NCBI RefSeq assembly: GCF_001039355.2
Contig: NW_019775642.1
Span: 100,110-164,109 of the forward strand
From: Lingula anatina
Taxonomy: Eukaryota; Brachiopoda; Lingulata; Lingulida; Lingulidae
DNA: 64,000 nucleotides
Direction of reading: 5' to 3'
Shown here: positions 60,301 through 64,000 of the stretch, one piece after another
How the letters are laid out: each line of letters begins with the position of its first letter
Position numbering within the stretch: position 1 is the stretch's first letter
Notes under the pieces: generated by a model
The model's input: the letters and a program-made list of their open reading frames with translations, nothing else
Told to the model about the DNA's origin: nothing
Database searches by the model: none
Translations under genes and position numbers: made by a program

Positions 60301-63115
60301 ATTGCATAACACAAGTACATCAGCTTTTTTTTATCGTGTGCGTATCCAATTTATGCACCGTTTTTGCTTAACATATTTCCAGCTGACCATTTCCGGGCAA
60401 AATATCCCTCCTTACTGAATGTATCAGCGGACGCACTGTTGGCGAATTTCACCTTCCGCCACACCGATAAGGAGAGAACGAGAATGAGCGCTAAGGCGTT
60501 TGTAAAGGGGCTACTTAAACAACCAGGTAATTTATTTAATGTCTTCAAACAAGGCCAAACTGAAGGAGGATTTATTTAAGCACCCAGATAAGTGACTGCA
60601 TGTCATATTAAATGCAGGCGTGCAGATATTTAATTAAATGAATAACGTAAAACAGAGTTAGTTTGTAAATTCAGAGGTTCAACACGAAACACCCTCAGGT
60701 GACGAGGTGGAATGCACTCAACAACAACAACAACAATAATAATAATAATAATAATAACAATAATAATAATAATAATAATAAATGACCAGGTGAAGTATGT
60801 TTTATAAACTATTTTTCTTTATCACTGATGGATTAATTTGTAAACAATTTTTATTTGAACATTTCAGGAATGTCTGATGCCGAGCTAAATGCACTGGTAG
60901 ACCGAGTACCGATGGTTGTCCGAGAAATAGGAAAGGACTTACTTCTACGTTTCTACGATGTTTGCGAAAAATACATTAAGGTAGGATTCTTTTTAATATT
61001 TCTAATATCATTTAGGCCTATTTGATAAATTAGTGTTGTGTGCGAGTGTGATATCAACTTCAATTTCAGCGAGCTCTGAGTATTTTAGTAGAGCTTAGAG
61101 ATACAAAAAAGGAAATTCACACGTCCGTAAACAAGTCAATACAGTGTGTGTGTGTCTGTGTGTGTGTTTGTGTGTGTGTGCGCGAGCCTGCGAGCGTGTG
61201 TGTATACAAGCCCGTAGCCAGAAATTTCAAAAGGGGGGTTCTGTTTCTGAGAAAGTAAAACTTTCATGTACCTGAATTAAATTTCACCCAGAGGGGACCT
61301 TTTCCCTGCAAAAAGGGGGTTCTTTCGAACCCCTCGAACCCCTCCTGGCTACGGGCCTGGTATACTTTTCAATATAGTATATAGTTGTATACTTTTCATT
61401 TTCATCCCACAGACCGTAGATGAGCAGCCAGTAGCAGAGCTAGAGAAGTTCTACAAAGCCTCGGTGATGGCTAAAACGAGAGGGGACGTATCAATGAGGC
61501 TGGGACTGGATCAAAGTTTGAATGAAAGTTAGTGAATACCTTTTTTTTTTAATCGCTAGAAGGTTTGGTTGAAGCAATCGTGACTTTGTTCTTCAATTAT
61601 ATTTATTTCCTCAATATCTATTTATTAACACACTTCACTTTGGCCAACATTTTGAATTAATGACTATTAATAACGTTTAAACTTTTAAGTATTAAATTTG
61701 TTTTCACTAATAAAAATGAATTTTATCTTAGTTCTTAATATCCATCAATATCCTTATTCCTTTGAATTAGTAATTCTATAATTGATTGCGCCATTTATTC
61801 AACTTTTTTCTGTTTGTCGAAGTATTTATTAATTATAATAAGCAAAATTTATAATAATAATTGTTATTATTTATGTGAAGATATTTCACACTGTATATTC
61901 AGTTATTGAAATGTAAACGTATCTCTTTCGAGTCTATCTTTACTACATGGAGTACATATACATTTAACATGGACAGAAGGTACATGTACAGGTATGGGTG
62001 GGTTGACTATACCAGATACTTTCACAAGTAGGTCTTAAAAGGTAACATTCCATTTAATATTTCTAATAAATACTGGTTACAATTTTAGTGAAATGCTTAT
62101 ATAATTATTATATAAGAATTTAGGCGGAATTATTTTCTTTATCAGCGGTTGCCGAGGCTCTGTGGCTAGCATGTGCCAGCGAGTACGCCATATATGGGCT
62201 TACCCAAGACAAAACCGTCCGGAACTCAAGTGCTGCCCCCTGGTGCTCACTTTTTACACAGGAGGAGCTGAAAGCTTTTGAGTACGTTGCCGACTTGGAA
62301 TATTATTACAAGAACTCCTACGGGAATGAAGTAAACTACGAGCAGACGTGTCCGTTATTGAAGGATTTAATTGGAGCGATCAGGTATGTAAGTATGTATG
62401 TAGGCCTATGTGTGTATGTATGTATTTGTGAATTATTTATTTACGTACTTGAGATAAAGAATATAATTAAAGAAACAGCATCAATAATGGTTAACTGGTA
62501 AATCATATACAATGCCCATGTTCATCAAGATTAAGTAAGTGACTGAGTGATAGTTTCTGTTTTTGGTTTCTGTATTTGTGCATGGTAGTATATCTAGATT
62601 TCTGCTACGAATACGAATACGGATACATGAATTTAAATGGTACACAATCTTATCTATTAAGGAACGCAACGACCGGGTCTAACTTTCTTCATGGGCTGTT
62701 TAGATTTGCTCATTCAGCCACAATTGTGCCGTTCTACTCTGCTCTTGGACTGTTCAAGGATGCCCAGGCCCCGACCTCCGATAACTATGACTCTCGAGCA
62801 GACAGAAAACTTCGAACCAGCTACATTGATTCCATGGCCTCAAATATCAACTTCGTAATCTACAAATGTGAAGACACACACAAATTCAAAATCCATGTGA
62901 ACGAGCGCGAAACTCTGTTACCCGGATGTAGTGACATATTGTGCGACGTCAGTATACTGATGGATAGCGTGGGAAAAGTCGCAGACGCGTGCGATTTTGA
63001 AAAGATCTGTAAATGGCCTGTTAACCCGCCGATAGGGAGAGCCACAAGAGATGCGGTTGCCACGACAACTTTGATGCTGACATTCCTTGTGCTTCTTTTA
63101 TCTAGGCAGTTATAA
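57303..63115 (+). CDS. MINPP1: Multiple inositol polyphosphate phosphatase (MINPP1 family), 8 exons, altered active site
   Basis: Histidine-phosphatase family enzyme that dephosphorylates InsP6 and other inositol phosphates in the secretory pathway or outside the cell. Exons: 57303-57501, 59038-59163, 59571-59687, 60010-60153, 60868-60980, 61413-61527, 62146-62383, 62662-63115; phases match and give 501 residues. An extra copy of exon 4 lies at 60383-60526. A signal peptide (about 1-22) is followed by the catalytic RHGYRYP (78-84) and the LVETGHREL block. The C-terminal proton-donor motif, HAE in the family, reads HSA here (His368), so the acidic residue is missing. The last 20 residues are hydrophobic, as in a GPI signal; no ER-retention tail is seen. 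A poly(A) signal lies at 63323. Family assignment is firm, but activity is uncertain. Confidence 0.9.
58855..59026. repeat. 86-bp tandem duplication in MINPP1 intron 1
   Basis: Two direct copies of 'catgtatatagttttgggtg...cctacac-attaaaa' (58855 and 58941), nearly identical, ending just before the exon 2 acceptor at 59036-59037. Confidence 0.9.
60252..60624. repeat. Duplicated 373-bp block with MINPP1 exon 4
   Basis: The block 59879-60250 recurs at 60252-60624 with few differences, joined at a single N (60251). It carries a second complete exon 4 (60383-60526) with acceptor and donor and two amino-acid changes (Gly to Ala, Val to Ala). Because the join is an N and differences are few, an allelic or assembly duplication is more likely than a true second exon. 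If real, including both copies would keep the frame. Confidence 0.8.
60720..60780. repeat. (CAA/TAA)n microsatellite in MINPP1 intron 4
   Basis: AAC triplets grade into AAT triplets about 90 bp upstream of exon 5. Confidence 0.9.
61143..61203. repeat. (GT)n microsatellite
   Basis: Imperfect GT run in MINPP1 intron 5, directly left of the CCCGTAGCCAG element. Confidence 0.9.
61209..61358. mobile_element. MITE with CCCGTAGCCAG / CTGGCTACGGG ends
   Basis: About 150 bp, from AAGCCCGTAGCCAG to CTGGCTACGGGCCTG, flanked by GTATAC on both sides (a likely target duplication). The interior has paired 'ggggggttctgtttc' and 'gggggttctttcgaaccc' stretches. It lies in MINPP1 intron 5. A partial relative is at 10700-10835. 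Confidence 0.8.
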
Positions 63116-64000
63116 TAGTAAAAGTTAGTAGTTTTGTTATCTAAGGTTAATGTGTTCGTTTAGAAAAGTAATAGACTTTATGTATGTTGCAAGGTTTTGT
63201 ATTTAGAAGTTCTTTTAAAGGTACCCGTTTTAAAATTTCACGAAGTCATATTTATGCATGTATATATCCTGAAAAGTTTCTTATCCTTTCCTATTTTACC
63301 TTAAATACGATAAAACCCTTCCAATAAAAGAATCCGATTTCTAAGGTATAATTTGTTTAGACGAATGTTGGAAACAAGCAATAGCAACGTCGGTGCAGAT
63401 AGTACACACACTATGCAAGTATTTGTGTATTCGTGGTACTCTATTTGGTTTCTCTCTTTATACACACAGTGGACAATAGAAGTGTCACCCCCTGAATCAG
63501 AGTAATCAAATAAAAATCAAGTAATCAATAAGCAAAGTAGGCAGATCTTGAATAGTTATAATGCCTGGTCTACATTTTGTGTTTTTTATGTGAAATTTGA
63601 TGTTGATAAAATGATACCAGGAGCATATCATTCCACAGTTATTTAGCTCCCCCAAAGTATTGGTTCAGTAGGGGTGACACTTCTATTGTCCATTGTGTGT
63701 ACATACAGCCAAATGTTGTTGCGGTCATCATGTTATGCAGGATATACACATTAAAAAAATCCGAATGCACCAGTAGGAACAAGTCTGCAAGACAACTTTA
63801 CTTTCATGGTACTGATCTTAACAGGATTGTCGCTAATAGTAGGCCTGACGTGACTCAATAGAACGGTTCGGCATCAGACGTCATGCTCAGACTGAGCTCG
63901 GAGTTTTTTTTTTTAAATGAGCACTGAGGGGTAAAAACGCAGATTTCCAAATTATGACCTTTTCCTGTACTCTCAATTGCCAATAGTCCATTGCCAGTCA
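63116..64000. other. MINPP1 3' region and downstream intergenic DNA
   Basis: Holds the probable MINPP1 3' untranslated region (AATAAA at 63323-63328). Further on, 'cacagtggacaatagaagtgtcacccc' near 63466 and 'ggggtgacacttctattgtccattgtg' near 63672 are reverse complements about 230 bp apart, which suggests one more inverted-repeat element (about 63465-63699). No coding exon seen. Confidence 0.6.
63465..63699. mobile_element. Inverted-repeat element (MITE-like) downstream of MINPP1
   Basis: The left end reads CACAGTGGACAATAGAAG continuing TGTCACCCC; the right end reads GGGGTGACACTTCTATTG continuing TCCATTGTG. The ends are about 26 bp and nearly perfect inverted repeats. The interior is AT-rich and non-coding. 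Confidence 0.75.

Noticed and set aside
60383-60526. Mutually exclusive exon of MINPP1 as a firm call
   Set aside because: The join carries an N and the copies differ by only a few bases, so an assembly or allelic duplication is the simpler reading.

Overview
The window looks like nuclear DNA of an animal, most likely a marine invertebrate (spiralian, such as a mollusc or annelid, or an invertebrate deuterostome; the species cannot be fixed from sequence alone). The evidence is intron-rich genes with GT-AG junctions, a eukaryotic tRNA-Thr, AT-rich non-coding DNA full of microsatellites and short inverted-repeat transposons, and metazoan families (somatomedin-B class B GPCRs, EGF/PAN secreted proteins, a T-synthase-like galactosyltransferase). 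One 189-base N gap (21574-21762) and two single Ns (27304, 60251) mark assembly joins.

Layout: tRNA-Thr(CGT) on the minus strand (1495-1566); a C1GALT1-like galactosyltransferase in three exons (2277-4332, minus); two tandem single-exon SMB-domain GPCRs (6386-9091 and 14237-16936, minus); a mostly gene-free stretch of about 7.5 kb containing the gap; a secreted protein with five EGF-like and two PAN/apple domains (about 24.5-31.3 kb, minus); a decayed copy of that gene (about 33.0-37.9 kb, minus), carrying a transposon in its signal-peptide exon and a 361-bp tandem array inside it; lanosterol synthase in 20 exons (38794-48378, minus); CYP51 in 11 exons (49756-54674, plus); and a multiple inositol polyphosphate phosphatase in 8 exons plus one duplicated exon (57303-63115, plus).

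The main functional unit is the divergent LSS-CYP51 pair. LSS makes lanosterol from 2,3-oxidosqualene, and CYP51 performs the next demethylation of it. They share a 1.4-kb intergenic region with three copies of a TCACCTGA motif (one base away from the ATCACGTGAT site of SREBP) and CCAAT boxes, so co-regulation by sterols is a reasonable hypothesis. Both reading frames are intact by manual splicing: 735 and 484 residues, with every exon phase consistent and all key catalytic motifs present.

Other points: the phosphatase has lost the acidic residue of the HAE proton-donor motif and ends in a hydrophobic tail that looks like a GPI signal. Several small tandem duplications fall on exon-intron borders, most strikingly five 25-bp units that each carry the 5' splice site of LSS exon 11. 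A family of about 225-bp MITEs with TTA/TAA target duplications occurs four times.
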